A DNA stretch of 64,000 bases, taken from assembly GCA_041481365.1 (NCBI GenBank), contig JBGPBS010000001.1, positions 14,497-78,496 on the forward strand. Reading direction: 5' to 3'. Numbering within the stretch: position 1 is the stretch's first letter; every line of letters begins with the position of its first letter. This document shows positions 8,662 through 18,430 of this stretch, in pieces. The stretch comes from DASPTR01 sp041481365. Its GTDB lineage: Archaea; Thermoproteota; Bathyarchaeia; Bathyarchaeales; Bathycorpusculaceae. The translations under genes and the position numbers were made by a program. The notes under the pieces are model-generated. The model was not told the origin of the DNA. It was given only the letters and a program-made list of their open reading frames with translations, and did no database searches.

Positions 8662-9177
8662 ATGGATGTCTTTGAAGCTATAAAAACTCGAAGAAGCATT
8701 AGGAAATACAAGCCAGAATCCATTCCTGATGAAAAATTGGAAATCATTCTTGAGGCTGCTCGCCTGGCACCTTCTGCCGGTAATCGACAGCCTTGGCGTT
8801 TTATAATGGTTCAAGACGCGGATCGAAAGAACGCTCTTGCAGAAGCAGCGAATAAACAGGCTTTCCTGAAAGACGCAGCTGCAATTGCTGTAGCAGTTGG
8901 TGATCCTGACGCGTCGACGAGGTGGCACGAAAAAGACCCCATGACAGCATTGGAGCACATGGTTTTGGCGGCCACGGCTCTGGGATATGGCACTTGCTGG
9001 ATAGGTGCCTTCGATGAAGACGCGTTGAAGTGTCTGCTCAGGATCCCCGCAAAGATGAAAGTAGTCGCGCTACTTTCGATCGGTGTACCAGCTGAGAAAC
9101 CAGCGGCCAAGCCTAGGAAGGAGATATCGGAGATTTTCTTCAAAGAAGAATGGCAAACTCCTTGGACGACGCACTGA
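8662..9177 (+). CDS. Nitroreductase-family FMN oxidoreductase
   Basis: The 171-residue protein has the nitroreductase FMN signature: TRRSIRKY near the start binding the phosphate, APSAGNRQPW for the isoalloxazine region, LAATALGYGTCWIGAF in the middle, and LLSIGVPAEKP near the end. These are homodimeric NAD(P)H-dependent flavoenzymes acting on quinones, nitro compounds or flavins. At 171 residues it is a short single-domain type common in anaerobes. The ATG is preceded by GGAAGGAGAACT, a strong ribosome site. It is transcribed away from the decayed phosphatase. The physiological substrate is not known. Confidence 0.9.
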   Translation: MDVFEAIKTRRSIRKYKPESIPDEKLEIILEAARLAPSAGNRQPWRFIMVQDADRKNALAEAANKQAFLKDAAAIAVAVGDPDASTRWHEKDPMTALEHMVLAATALGYGTCWIGAFDEDALKCLLRIPAKMKVVALLSIGVPAEKPAAKPRKEISEIFFKEEWQTPWTTH

Positions 9178-9305
9178 GTTCAATGATGTGCGAGTGGGGA
9201 AATTCAGAAAAAGCTCTGAACTAAACGTTGGACAAATCCATCTAAGATGCAAGCAGCATATTGGTTCCGGGTTTTATACGTTAAGAGAGCAGGATGGTCT
9301 GGTGC

Positions 9306-9920
9306 TTAGTATCCTTTTATGGTGCAGTGTCTTTTGACGTACTCTTCCAATTTGTCTTTCAATGTTTGCTTGAGCAAGCTGTCCCGTGTGTTTAGGTATT
9401 CATCCCTGAGAATGTCGAAATGGTAGCCATCCCATCTTCTGCCATTTACATAGACGGCTTGCCTCATGGCTCCACCGTTTTTCAACCCGCAATCTTCCAA
9501 AACCTTGTGAGCGCGACGGTTATATTCCACGCTCCAAGCCTCACAGCGATCCATGTTCAATTGATTAAAGCATATTTCCAAAAGAGCCACCGTTATCTGG
9601 CGGCCCAAGCCCTTCTCCCACAGTTCCTTCTTGCCAATGTAGGTCCCTATCGTAGCTGCCCTGATACTACCCCAGTCAGACTTTTCTATACGAGCAATTC
9701 CGATCGGCTCTTTTGAGTCTGCAAGCTCAACCATGAAATGGATTTCTTTTTCGTTTTTCAACCAGTCTTCATACTGCTTCTCCAGCTGTGCCATATTCAC
9801 GAAGTTTATCGGCCTCTGCCTGGAATACATTATGACTTCGAAATCGTTCTCCCAATCATGAAGCACTTTCAGATCTTCCCTTTCTACGGGTCTAAACCTC
9901 ACGCTTCCGAATTCGAACAT
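9306..9920 (-). CDS. GNAT N-acetyltransferase (RimJ/RimL type)
   Basis: The 204-residue protein carries a GNAT fold of the RimJ/RimL group, which acetylates protein N-termini or small amines. It opens with VRFRPVEREDLKVLHDWEND, the usual acceptor-side beta-alpha start. It then has the PIGIARIEK strand, the acetyl-CoA loop GKKELWEKGLGRQIT, and NRRAHKVLEDCGLKNGG at the end of the domain. The last 40 residues, rich in Lys and Glu, are an extra helical tail. The gene converges on the nitroreductase gene and begins at an ATG with GGTGAAT upstream. Confidence 0.85.
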   Translation of the reverse strand: MFEFGSVRFRPVEREDLKVLHDWENDFEVIMYSRQRPINFVNMAQLEKQYEDWLKNEKEIHFMVELADSKEPIGIARIEKSDWGSIRAATIGTYIGKKELWEKGLGRQITVALLEICFNQLNMDRCEAWSVEYNRRAHKVLEDCGLKNGGAMRQAVYVNGRRWDGYHFDILRDEYLNTRDSLLKQTLKDKLEEYVKRHCTIKGY

Positions 9921-10030
9921 ACATATTCACCACGCAAGACTAGAATTCAATAAGCAAGTCTCTAATAATTTTGATTCTTATTGTCAGGCATGCACAAGAA
10001 TTCAAGTCAATCATCCAATGCTCTTGAACG

Positions 10031-12448
10031 TTAATCTTCGCTTCTCTTTCCGCCTTCCAAGAGGAATTGTGGGAATGCTTTGAGTTTTTCCGCCATTTCC
10101 TTGAGGCGTTCGTCCACTTTGAAGTTCACGGTTCCTTCTTCGAAGGTTCCATCTTTTCGTCGTTCGCCCGCTTTGATTCCAGTTAAGACTTCTATTCCTT
10201 CGTCGATGGTCTTGACGGAGTAGATGTGGAATTTCCCCTTTTTGACAGCGTCTACTATTTCCTCCTTCAGCATCAGGTTCTGCACGTTGCTTTCAGGTAT
10301 CATTGCTCCTTGTTTACCAGTGAATCCCTTGGCTTTGCAGACTTCAAAGAATCCTTCGATTTTTTCGTTCACGCCGCCTATGGCTTGAACTTCGCCTTTC
10401 TGATTTACGGAACCTGTCACGGCAAGGCTTTGTTTTATCGGAAGGCCAGAGAGTATAGATAGGATAGCGTAGAGTTCGGTGCTTGAGGCACTGTCGCCCT
10501 CTACTCCCTCGTAGTTCTGTTCAAAAACAAGTCGGGCTGAGAGGCTAAGAGGCCTGTCCTGTGCGTACTTCTCGTTCAGGTATCCGCTTAGAATCAGAAC
10601 CCCTTTGGTGTGTATCGGCCCGCCCATTTGAGCTTCCCTTTCAATATCAATAACTCCCTCTCGACCCAAGCCAACGCTGACTGTTACGCGTGAAGGAGTG
10701 CCAAACTCAAAGTCGCCCAGGCTGATAACTGAAAGGCCGTTCACCTGCCCGACGTTCTCAGCGTCTGTGTCGATAAGGAGAATTCCTCTTTGGATCATTT
10801 CTTGAATCTTATCTTGTATGAGTTTTGAGCGGTAAATCTTCTCTTCCAAAGCTTTTTTCACGTGATCTCCCGTTACGAATTCTGAGTTCTCTTCGGTAGC
10901 ATAGAAGCTAGCCTCGCGGACAACGTCAGCGACTTCGGCGAACCTGGTCGAGAGTTTCTGCTGGTCCTCAGCCAGTCTTGAACTGTGTTCGATCAACTTG
11001 GCCAAGCCCGACCCATCAAGGTGTTTAAGGTTCTCCTTCTGGCAGAGTGAGCAAACGAAGGCCGCATATTGTTGCATGTTTTCTTCCGTCCGATCCATGG
11101 TCGTGTCGAAGTCCGCCTTCACTTTGAAGAGTTCGTTAAATTCCATGTCCAAGACGTAAAGTTGCTGATAGAGATACGGGTCCCCGATGATGATCACCTT
11201 GACGCTCAGTGGGATAGGCTGGGGTTTCAAGCTCTTGGTCGTAATGAAGCCTAAACGTTCTTCCACTTCTTCGATGCTGATCTGCTCGTTTCTGAGAGCT
11301 CTTTTCAAACCGTCGTAGGAGAATGGATTGCGAAGCAATTCTTCGATTGGAAGAATCAGATATCCACCGTTGGCCTTGTGCAATGATCCTCCGCGGATCA
11401 TGGTGAAGTCGGTGACAAGGGCGCCAAACTGTGCTTCCTTCTCGACTCTGCCAAAAAGGTTCTGATAGGTGGGGTTAAATTCCGTTGTTACTGGGGCTCC
11501 CTTAATGTCCGAGTTATCGGCAACAACGTTTACCTCATATTTCTTGAAGGGAATCTCTCTGCTCCAAGGAATTTGAAAGGGGGCTTGCGGTTCAGCTTCA
11601 GCTCCTTTTATGAAATGAGAGAGGTTATCCAGAATGTCGCTTTGCACGCTTTTCAGGTAGTCAGCGACGTCTGGAATGTCCTTGTATTTCTCAGCGAGAT
11701 CTGCGACCAAGTGGCCGATAGAGTAAAGGGCAACGTCACGGTTTAGTTTTTCAAGTTCCTGATGGATCTTCCTCTCCATGTCTGAGAATTGTCTCATGGC
11801 ATTTCGCAGGTCTGATTCCAATAGTTCCCTTTTTTGTTGAATCTCCGCCTTGGTTTTCGGAGGTAAGTTCATGAACTCTGCATCGTTGATGGGTTTACCC
11901 TTTATCACCGGGATGATGAGAAATCCAACAGGCGTGCTTTGGATGATGAAACCTTGACTTTGGGCTTTAACGTTGATCTGATCGATGAGCTGCTTTCTTT
12001 GATTTTCCAGCTCTTCTAATGTTGTTTCTTTCTTCTTGGCGTAGTCTTCACTTTCAAACGCTTTCGGAAGGGTTCTTCTGGTTTCCTCGACAAATTTTTT
12101 CATGTCTGTTTTGAATTCTTTGCCTCTGCCTGGAGGTAGCCTAATTGCCTTCGGTTCATACTGGTTAGAGAAGTTGTTCACGTAGCACCAGTCAAAGGGG
12201 ACCGGTTTCTCTCTTGCCATTTCTTCGAGGAAACCCTTGACGGCTGTTGTTCTGCCAGTTCCTGGATAGCCCGCGACGTAAATGTTGAACCCGCGTTCTT
12301 TGATGCCTAGGCCGAACTTGAGCGCTCTAACGGCCCTTTTCTGACCGACTATCTCTCGGAGAGGCGATATTCCTTGTGTGGTTTCACATTGTATGAGATT
12401 AGAGGAACATTCCTTCCTCAGCTTTTCTGCGGGCAACTCGGTTACCAT
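10031..12448 (-). CDS. LonB-like ATP-dependent protease (AAA_32/Lon S16)
   Basis: The 805-residue protein couples an AAA ATPase to a Lon-type serine-lysine protease. Walker A (GYPGTGRTT) lies near residue 65. A long helical insertion with charged coiled coil follows (about 130-260). The proteolytic domain near 610-760 has GDSASSTELYAIL with the nucleophile Ser and VNQKGEVQAIGGVNEKI with the Lys partner. It lacks the membrane helices of archaeal membrane LonB, so it should be cytosolic, like the AAA_32 group. The ATG at 12448 is preferred over the TTG three codons earlier because AGGAG is 11 bases from the ATG but only two from the TTG. Confidence 0.9.
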   Translation of the reverse strand: MVTELPAEKLRKECSSNLIQCETTQGISPLREIVGQKRAVRALKFGLGIKERGFNIYVAGYPGTGRTTAVKGFLEEMAREKPVPFDWCYVNNFSNQYEPKAIRLPPGRGKEFKTDMKKFVEETRRTLPKAFESEDYAKKKETTLEELENQRKQLIDQINVKAQSQGFIIQSTPVGFLIIPVIKGKPINDAEFMNLPPKTKAEIQQKRELLESDLRNAMRQFSDMERKIHQELEKLNRDVALYSIGHLVADLAEKYKDIPDVADYLKSVQSDILDNLSHFIKGAEAEPQAPFQIPWSREIPFKKYEVNVVADNSDIKGAPVTTEFNPTYQNLFGRVEKEAQFGALVTDFTMIRGGSLHKANGGYLILPIEELLRNPFSYDGLKRALRNEQISIEEVEERLGFITTKSLKPQPIPLSVKVIIIGDPYLYQQLYVLDMEFNELFKVKADFDTTMDRTEENMQQYAAFVCSLCQKENLKHLDGSGLAKLIEHSSRLAEDQQKLSTRFAEVADVVREASFYATEENSEFVTGDHVKKALEEKIYRSKLIQDKIQEMIQRGILLIDTDAENVGQVNGLSVISLGDFEFGTPSRVTVSVGLGREGVIDIEREAQMGGPIHTKGVLILSGYLNEKYAQDRPLSLSARLVFEQNYEGVEGDSASSTELYAILSILSGLPIKQSLAVTGSVNQKGEVQAIGGVNEKIEGFFEVCKAKGFTGKQGAMIPESNVQNLMLKEEIVDAVKKGKFHIYSVKTIDEGIEVLTGIKAGERRKDGTFEEGTVNFKVDERLKEMAEKLKAFPQFLLEGGKRSED

Positions 12449-12859
12449 TTTATTCAATACTCCTATGACCGAAACATCTGAAGATTATCCATGCGATTCT
12501 AATACGGCAAGATGCTGGGCACGGGCTAATACAGCAAGCACAGGAAGAAAAATCTTTCTCTGCACCTGTGCATTGGGACTCGCACCCAAATGATGTTAAT
12601 GCGTGAGATTGGGCAAAGATGCCAGATCAGTCTCGGCCATTCATCCTGCTTGAGGCGATCCGCCGCCTTCATTCGGCTTCCCTCGCTCTCGGTTCATTCT
12701 GGCAGGTTGAGGATTGAATTTCTGAAGGCTAAAGCGCGCGCCAAGCATTCAACAAGGCAGCAAATGCTTGGACTGGTTTCTCCAAGAGGACAAGCTTTAA
12801 ACTCAACCTTTTTTTCTTAGTCAAAAAGCTTAAACGGCATTTGAGGCGTTGAAAAGTCT
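12449..12859. other. Intergenic region between divergent genes
   Basis: About 410 bases separate the Lon-type protease from the aldo-keto reductase and should hold both promoters. A T-run near 12808-12816 and TATA-like CTTAAAC near 12828 lie just before the aldo-keto reductase. No gene is supported in the remainder. Confidence 0.5.
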
Positions 12860-14011
12860 TTGAGATACAGAAGCTTTGGAAGAAAGCTTGACTGGCAAGT
12901 TTCTGTCTTGGGTTTCGGGGCAATGCGGCTTCCAATAATCGGCAATGATGCCTCCAAGATAGATGAACTGGAAGCGACGGAGATGATCAGATATGCCATT
13001 GACCATGGCGTGAATTACGTGGACACGGCATATGTTTACCACAGAGGCAACAGCGAAATCTTTCTCAGCAAAGCGTTACGCGACGAATATCGAAAGAAGA
13101 TAAAACTGGCAACGAAGATGCCGACGTGGCAAGTGAAGTCTGAGCATGACATGGATGTTTTCCTTGACGAGCAACTCAGCAGGCTCAATGTGGATCACGT
13201 GGACTTCTATTTGCTTCACGGCCTGACTGGCGAGCGATTCAAGAAACTCAAAGAGCTCAACGTTCTAGAATGGGCCGAGAGGAAGATGGACGAAGGAAAA
13301 TTCATGCATCTAGGCTTCAGTTTCCATGATGAATATGAGGCCTTCAAGAAAATCATTGATAGCTACGAAGGATGGGCCATGTGTCAAATACAGTACAACT
13401 ATCTTGATGCCAATTACCAAGCTGGAACAAAGGGTTTGAAGTACGCTGCTTCCAAAGGGCTTGCAGTGGTCGTCATGGAGCCGATAGCAGGTGGAAGGCT
13501 GGCGTTTAACCCACCATTGCAGGTCCAGAAGACCTGGGACAGCGCTGAAGTGAAGAGATCTCCAGCAGAGTGGGCTCTTATGTGGGTTTGGAATCATCCT
13601 GAGGTATCGGTCGTCCTCAGCGGCATGAGCACCATGCAGCAGGTGATGGAAAACGTTGAAAGCGCGGACCGTTCGGGTCTTGGCGTACTCAGCAAGAAGG
13701 AGCTGCAGCTAATAACGAGGGTTGTTCAGAAATACAGGAAACTGGGATTCGTAGGATGCTCAGGTTGCAGGTACTGTTTGCCATGTCCAGAAGGCGTCAA
13801 GATACCTGACATAATCTCGTTGTACAATGAGTATTACGTGCACAGTGACAAAGACGAGATTAAGAAGAAGTATTGGGAACACATAACACCTGAGAGCCAA
13901 GCGAAGAGATGCAAGAGATGCGGAAGCTGCGAGAAGCTTTGTCCTCAACAGTTGCCAATCAAGGATGTTATGAGCAGGGCTGCAATGATCTTCGAACTGG
14001 AAATCAGCTGA
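12860..14011 (+). CDS. Aldo-keto reductase with C-terminal 4Fe-4S ferredoxin-like domain
   Basis: The 383-residue protein is an aldo-keto reductase barrel (1-290) joined to an iron-sulfur domain. The catalytic tetrad is visible as Asp55, Tyr60, Lys86 and His120. The C-terminal part has CSGCRYCLPCPEGV and CKRCGSCEKLCPQ, seven or eight cysteines that can hold a 4Fe-4S cluster pair. This Fe-S aldo-keto reductase family is widespread in anaerobes and probably uses ferredoxin in addition to or instead of NADPH; the substrate is unknown. The start codon is TTG with only a weak GAGGCG upstream; a TATA-like element about 30 bases before suggests a leaderless message. Confidence 0.9.
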   Translation: MRYRSFGRKLDWQVSVLGFGAMRLPIIGNDASKIDELEATEMIRYAIDHGVNYVDTAYVYHRGNSEIFLSKALRDEYRKKIKLATKMPTWQVKSEHDMDVFLDEQLSRLNVDHVDFYLLHGLTGERFKKLKELNVLEWAERKMDEGKFMHLGFSFHDEYEAFKKIIDSYEGWAMCQIQYNYLDANYQAGTKGLKYAASKGLAVVVMEPIAGGRLAFNPPLQVQKTWDSAEVKRSPAEWALMWVWNHPEVSVVLSGMSTMQQVMENVESADRSGLGVLSKKELQLITRVVQKYRKLGFVGCSGCRYCLPCPEGVKIPDIISLYNEYYVHSDKDEIKKKYWEHITPESQAKRCKRCGSCEKLCPQQLPIKDVMSRAAMIFELEIS

Positions 14012-14033
14012 GATTTCGGATTGCAGTCGGCTA

Positions 14034-14168
14034 ATGATAAGAGCTGTAATTTTCGACTTGGACAGAGTGATTGTCAACAGCGAAGATGCTCACATCAAAG
14101 CTGAAAGACTGGCGTTTCTCGAATATGGCGTCAAAGTTTCCGCTCATGAATTGCACAGGTACGCTTGA
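14034..14168 (+). pseudogene. Truncated HAD-family phosphatase remnant
   Basis: A 44-codon frame starts with AVIFDLDRVIVNSEDAH, the nucleophile motif of haloacid dehalogenase phosphatases of the beta-phosphoglucomutase group. Family members have Gly after the second Asp (DLDG); here it is Arg. The reading frame stops at 14166 after the first cap helix, whereas a working enzyme needs about 200 residues. No continuation is visible in the other frames before the next gene. I read it as the 5' remnant of a lost gene. Confidence 0.7.
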
Positions 14169-14297
14169 TGAAAGAACCGCGAAAAGCGCCGATGGCTAAC
14201 AAACCCCTCAATGAGACACTTAAGCGCCGAAGAGTTAACAGAACCGCGAAACGAAATCAATAAAAGCGGGTGTTACAAATCCAACTGAAGGGTTCTT

Positions 14298-15467
14298 ATG
14301 ATAAGCAATGGAAGATACCTGTTCACTTCGGAATCGGTGGCGGAGGGTCATCCGGATAAGGTGGCAGACCAGATATCGGACGCTGTGTTGGATGATATCT
14401 TGTGCAAAGACCCTAAGGCACGGGTTGACTGTGAAACGTTAATTATGCAGGGAAATGTGGTGGTCACTGGTCAAATAACAACCAACTGCTACGTGGACAT
14501 ACCTCACGTTGTTAGGAAAACACTGAGGGAAATAGGATTGGACAATGCCAAAGACGGAATGGATTGGGAGACCTGCGGTGTTATGGTTTCGATAACGGAA
14601 CAGTCCCCAGATATTGCGATTGGAGTTAATCAGACCGAGACTCATGAGCAGGGAGCTGGAGACCAGGGAATGGTATTCGGGTATGCAACAAACGAGACAA
14701 AGGAATTGATGCCTCTGCCGATAATGCTTGCACATGGTCTTGTGAGGAGGCTTTCCGAATGCAGGAGGAACAAGATTCTGCCCTATCTGAGGCCAGATGG
14801 CAAGTCGCAGGCCACTGTCGAATACGTTAATGGAAAACCGAAAAGAGTTGACGCCGTTGTCATAGCTGCTCAACACGTTGAAAGCGTCGACAGGGAAAGG
14901 ATGAAGCAGGAAATAATAAATCAGGTCATAAGAAAGGTCATACCTTCGAATATGCTGGACGAAAGGACAAAATACTACGTCAATGAGACGGGGAGGTTCG
15001 TGCTCGGTGGAACATTGGCAGATTCAGGGTTGACAGGAAGAAAAATCATAGTCGACACTTATGGGGGCGTTGGAAGTCACGGTGGAGGATGTTTTTCTGG
15101 GAAAGACCCGTCAAAAGTTGATAGATCGGGCTGTTACATGGCCAGGTACATCGCGAAAAACGCTGTTGCCGCTGGCTTGGCAGATCAATGCGAAGTCCAA
15201 ATATCATATGCGATCGGCGTGGCACAGCCAATATCCGTGATGGTTAATACTTTTGGCACGGGAAAGATACCCGACGAGAAGATTCTAGAATTGGTGAAAA
15301 AGCATTTTGACATGAGACCTAGAGCAATTATAGGCCATTTGAATCTGCTCAGGCCAATATACAGAAAGACGGCCGTTTTCGGGCATTTTGGAAGAGACGA
15401 TCCAGATTTCACTTGGGAGAGAACCGACAAAGCGGAAATTCTCAGAAGAGAGCTCGAATCCCGATAG
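14298..15467 (+). CDS. metK: S-adenosylmethionine synthetase, bacterial type
   Basis: The 389-residue enzyme makes S-adenosylmethionine from ATP and methionine. It is the bacterial/eukaryotic MetK type, not the divergent archaeal MAT. Signatures include TSESVAEGHPDKVADQ at 10-25, GAGDQGMVFGYA at 119-130 and GGGCFSGKDPSKVDRS at 262-277, where Cys replaces the usual Ala. The C-terminal domain ends with RRELESR. A TATA-like CAATAAAAG lies about 40 bases before the ATG. Archaea normally carry only the archaeal form, so this gene is a likely ancient or lineage-specific acquisition from bacteria. Confidence 0.95.
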   Translation: MISNGRYLFTSESVAEGHPDKVADQISDAVLDDILCKDPKARVDCETLIMQGNVVVTGQITTNCYVDIPHVVRKTLREIGLDNAKDGMDWETCGVMVSITEQSPDIAIGVNQTETHEQGAGDQGMVFGYATNETKELMPLPIMLAHGLVRRLSECRRNKILPYLRPDGKSQATVEYVNGKPKRVDAVVIAAQHVESVDRERMKQEIINQVIRKVIPSNMLDERTKYYVNETGRFVLGGTLADSGLTGRKIIVDTYGGVGSHGGGCFSGKDPSKVDRSGCYMARYIAKNAVAAGLADQCEVQISYAIGVAQPISVMVNTFGTGKIPDEKILELVKKHFDMRPRAIIGHLNLLRPIYRKTAVFGHFGRDDPDFTWERTDKAEILRRELESR

Positions 15468-15536
15468 CTTTGACCTTGTCGGTGCAATCACAGAATCGCT
15501 TCATCGATGCTCAGATCACGAGTAGTTTTCGTCAGC

Positions 15537-16976
15537 TTAGCGTGACTTTCGGCCTCGGTTTCTTTTGCGTCTTGTTGGCTTATGGGTGTTTGCTCTTTTC
15601 CCGAGGATGGACTCGTTGCTGAAGATTCGCTGTGCCTGTTCGGGATCTAGAATTCTCTTTTCGAGCGCTATTTCTCTTACCGACTTTTTTTCTTTGATCG
15701 ATTGACTTGCGATTTTGCTCGCAGCCAGATACCCAATGGTCGGTGAGAGGAAGACTGCCAATGAAGGATTCTTTTCAAGGTTTGCTTCACATTTCTTCTC
15801 ATCGGCAGTGATTCCCTGAACGCATTTCTTGGTGAAGACAGGTAAGAAACTGGCCAGAATTTGGATCGACTGCAGAATGTTATGCATAATCACGGGCGTC
15901 ATGACGTTCAATTCGAGTTGTCCAGCTTGGACTGCTAGAGAAAGCGCCAAGTCGTTGCCGACGATCTGGAAGGCAATCATGTTAAGACACTCAGCCATCA
16001 CAGGATTGGTCTTTCCTGGCATGATGGAAGAGCCCGGTTGCACCGAGGGCAGTTCGATTTCGGCCAGACCGGTCGTCGGACCAGACGAGAGCATCCTCAA
16101 ATCGTTGGCTATTCTGATTAACTCCAGTGCTAACTCTTTGATGCCTCCTGAGACTGCGGCGATGCCGTTTCGGCTTTGGAGCGCTTCAAAAGGGTTACGG
16201 GCCGCCCACAGTGGAAAGCCGGTCATTTTGCTCAGCACCTTGATGGCGATGTCCTTGAATTTCGGGTCAGTGTTGACACCTGTTCCAACCGCGCTTCCCC
16301 CGAGGGCCACTTCTCTGAGGCGAAGGCTTCTTTCTTCGATTTGGTCCCTCGTGTTCATCACGGAGACCGCATATGCACCGAACTCTTGACCCAGGGTTAC
16401 TGGCAAAGCATCTCTCAGATGGGTTCGCCCAGATTTCATGACGCCGGAGAACTTTTTTCCAAGATCCTCGAAGGCCTTGGCCAGTCTGTCAAGTTCAGTC
16501 AATAACGGTGCCAAGGCCATCAGAGCAGCGACATGAAGAGCGGTTGGAAAAGTGTCATTCGATGATTGCGCCATGTTGACATGATCATTTGGGCTAACGC
16601 ATGCGTAGTCTCCTTTGGCTCGACCCAAGATTTCGAGAGCCCGGTTTGCAAGCACCTCATTCACGTTCATGTTGAAAGACGTACCAGCTCCAGCTTGAAA
16701 AACGTCAACGACAAATTGTTCCACCAGCCTGCCCTTCATAACCTCGTTACAAGCTTCAACGATCGCTCTGCCCACTTTCGCATCCAATCGCCCAACTCGC
16801 ATGTTCGCGATGGCTGCCGCCTTCTTCACCAAAACATAAGCCTTGATGAAGACAGCAGGCGCCTTCTCGCCGCTGACTGGAAAGTTGCCAACAGCTCGCA
16901 CCGTCTGAACACCAAAGTAAGCATCTTTAGGAACAAGTTTCCGACCAAGAGAATCAAATTCTGTCCGCATTTCCAT
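15537..16976 (-). CDS. aspA: Aspartase/fumarase-family lyase (aspartate ammonia-lyase likely)
   Basis: The 479-residue protein belongs to the class II fumarase/aspartase superfamily. It has QAGAGTSFNMNVNEVLANRA, SSNDTFPTA, GSAVGTGVNT and the signature GSSIMPGKTNPV with the catalytic Ser loop. The GAGTSFNMNVNEV block and ANRALEILG context resemble aspartases, which release ammonia from aspartate to give fumarate. Fumarase activity cannot be excluded by eye. The end of the protein is odd: a short tail of mostly Arg and Lys (KPTRRKRNRGRKSR) not usual in the family. The ATG has GGGTGAGG upstream. Confidence 0.82.
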   Translation of the reverse strand: MEMRTEFDSLGRKLVPKDAYFGVQTVRAVGNFPVSGEKAPAVFIKAYVLVKKAAAIANMRVGRLDAKVGRAIVEACNEVMKGRLVEQFVVDVFQAGAGTSFNMNVNEVLANRALEILGRAKGDYACVSPNDHVNMAQSSNDTFPTALHVAALMALAPLLTELDRLAKAFEDLGKKFSGVMKSGRTHLRDALPVTLGQEFGAYAVSVMNTRDQIEERSLRLREVALGGSAVGTGVNTDPKFKDIAIKVLSKMTGFPLWAARNPFEALQSRNGIAAVSGGIKELALELIRIANDLRMLSSGPTTGLAEIELPSVQPGSSIMPGKTNPVMAECLNMIAFQIVGNDLALSLAVQAGQLELNVMTPVIMHNILQSIQILASFLPVFTKKCVQGITADEKKCEANLEKNPSLAVFLSPTIGYLAASKIASQSIKEKKSVREIALEKRILDPEQAQRIFSNESILGKRANTHKPTRRKRNRGRKSR

Positions 16977-17205
16977 GGAAAATCCTCACCCTGTATCGTA
17001 AATTGCAGTTCACGCCAATATAACTTACCATAACACCTCAGCAAGGATCACCCAGATTTCAGATAGCCCGTTTCCCGCGAAGATCAATAAGACGTAGGTT
17101 CATATGATTCTGTGGCCCTGTGAGAACCAGTACCTGAAAGAAATGGTGACAGGAAATGCGAAGTGAAGAAGAGAAGCTACAGCAAATGCGCTTGTAACAT
17201 AGGGC

Positions 17206-18342
17206 CTATCTCTTGATCTCGTTTTGGTATATTTCGATGACGAGTTCGCCTATTGCTGGGGCGCTGGTTAGGCCTGGTGATTCTATGCCTATCAGGTTTA
17301 TGAACCCTGGGAAACCCTTGTCCGCTTCATTTCTTATCACAAAGTCTCTGAATCCATCGCCTGGTCCCTGAAGTTTAGGTCTTATTCCGGCGAAATCAGC
17401 AATCAGCTGGTGGTTCTTGATGCTGGGCATGTATCTTTCCACGCCTTGTCTAAACTCCTTCTCGTCCGTTCCTACCACGTAATCAATGTTGTTCACGTAG
17501 TAGGCGTTCGGTCCCAGTCTCACTGCGCCGGCCAAGTCCGGAGTCAAGTGAATGCCCAATCCGGGGCCCTCAGGTACTGGGTATACCAGCATTTTGACGG
17601 GAGGCTTTCCGACTGTTCGGAAGTAGTCTCCCTTGCATGGATGCTGCCTGTACTTATGCTTGTCCAAGTCTATTCCGAGCATTTGGGCGATCTTGTCTGC
17701 GTAGAGACCTGCACAGTTTATCACTGTTTTCGCTTTGATGGTGAATTTCTCGGCTTGACTCGTTCCCCCTATTTCATAAACGTCTTTTGTTTTTCTCAGC
17801 GAAGTGACCTCAGTGTTTGTGGATAGGACGGCGCCGTTTCTTGAAGTTTTGGCGTGGTAATGCGCCATTAGCTCATCAGGCTCGATTATGCCAGTCGAAG
17901 GCGAATAGAGACCGCGGTCAACTTCTACCCTTGGTTCAAGCTTCTTGACGGCTTCTCTGCTTAGGAATTTCAACCCTTCGACCCCATTGTCTTGTCCCTG
18001 TTTCATCAGTTTTTCCAGCTCGACTACTTCCTCATCCGTGATGGCCACCGTCAATTTTCCGAGCCTCTTGTATGGAAGCTTGTACTTCTCGCATGTCTCA
18101 TAGATCATGGGATTGGCTTTCACGCATAGCTTAGCTTTGATGGAGCCTCCCGGATAATGAATGCCAGAATGCACGACACTGCTGTTGTGGGTGCTAGTTT
18201 CCTGGCCATACTTTGCATTCTTCTCAAGAATCAGAACTCCTTCAGCTTTTTCCGAGATCTTGGCCGCCACTGCCAAACCAACGATGCCTGCCCCGATCAC
18301 GACAACGTTTGTCTCTTCCAAAGACAGCCCCTCCGCCTGCAC
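17206..18342 (-). CDS. lhgO: FAD-dependent oxidoreductase, L-2-hydroxyglutarate oxidase-like
   Basis: The 378-residue flavoenzyme is of the DAO fold. It starts with VVVIGAGIVGLAVAAKI, the dinucleotide-binding motif, followed by a Glu-bearing strand (LILEKN). STHNSSVVHSGIHYPGGS and the late GIESPGLTSAPAIGE are characteristic of the LhgO/YgaF group, which oxidises L-2-hydroxyglutarate to 2-oxoglutarate. Archaeal members may act on other 2-hydroxyacids or glycerol 3-phosphate. No membrane segment is visible. The annotated start may be a few codons too far upstream, because the family begins close to the Rossmann motif. Confidence 0.85.
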   Translation of the reverse strand: MQAEGLSLEETNVVVIGAGIVGLAVAAKISEKAEGVLILEKNAKYGQETSTHNSSVVHSGIHYPGGSIKAKLCVKANPMIYETCEKYKLPYKRLGKLTVAITDEEVVELEKLMKQGQDNGVEGLKFLSREAVKKLEPRVEVDRGLYSPSTGIIEPDELMAHYHAKTSRNGAVLSTNTEVTSLRKTKDVYEIGGTSQAEKFTIKAKTVINCAGLYADKIAQMLGIDLDKHKYRQHPCKGDYFRTVGKPPVKMLVYPVPEGPGLGIHLTPDLAGAVRLGPNAYYVNNIDYVVGTDEKEFRQGVERYMPSIKNHQLIADFAGIRPKLQGPGDGFRDFVIRNEADKGFPGFINLIGIESPGLTSAPAIGELVIEIYQNEIKR

Positions 18343-18430
18343 GTTAATTCTTGATCAAAGATTTGACCTTTGCTATCGGAGATTAGCGCGTGAAAAGGGC
18401 TTATCCCAATATTCCCACAAAAAGGTGATT

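Noticed and set aside
14169..14297. Possible SAM riboswitch before metK
   Set aside because: Only short scattered repeats such as GCGCCGA are present, without the fold of a known SAM riboswitch; archaeal examples are not expected.
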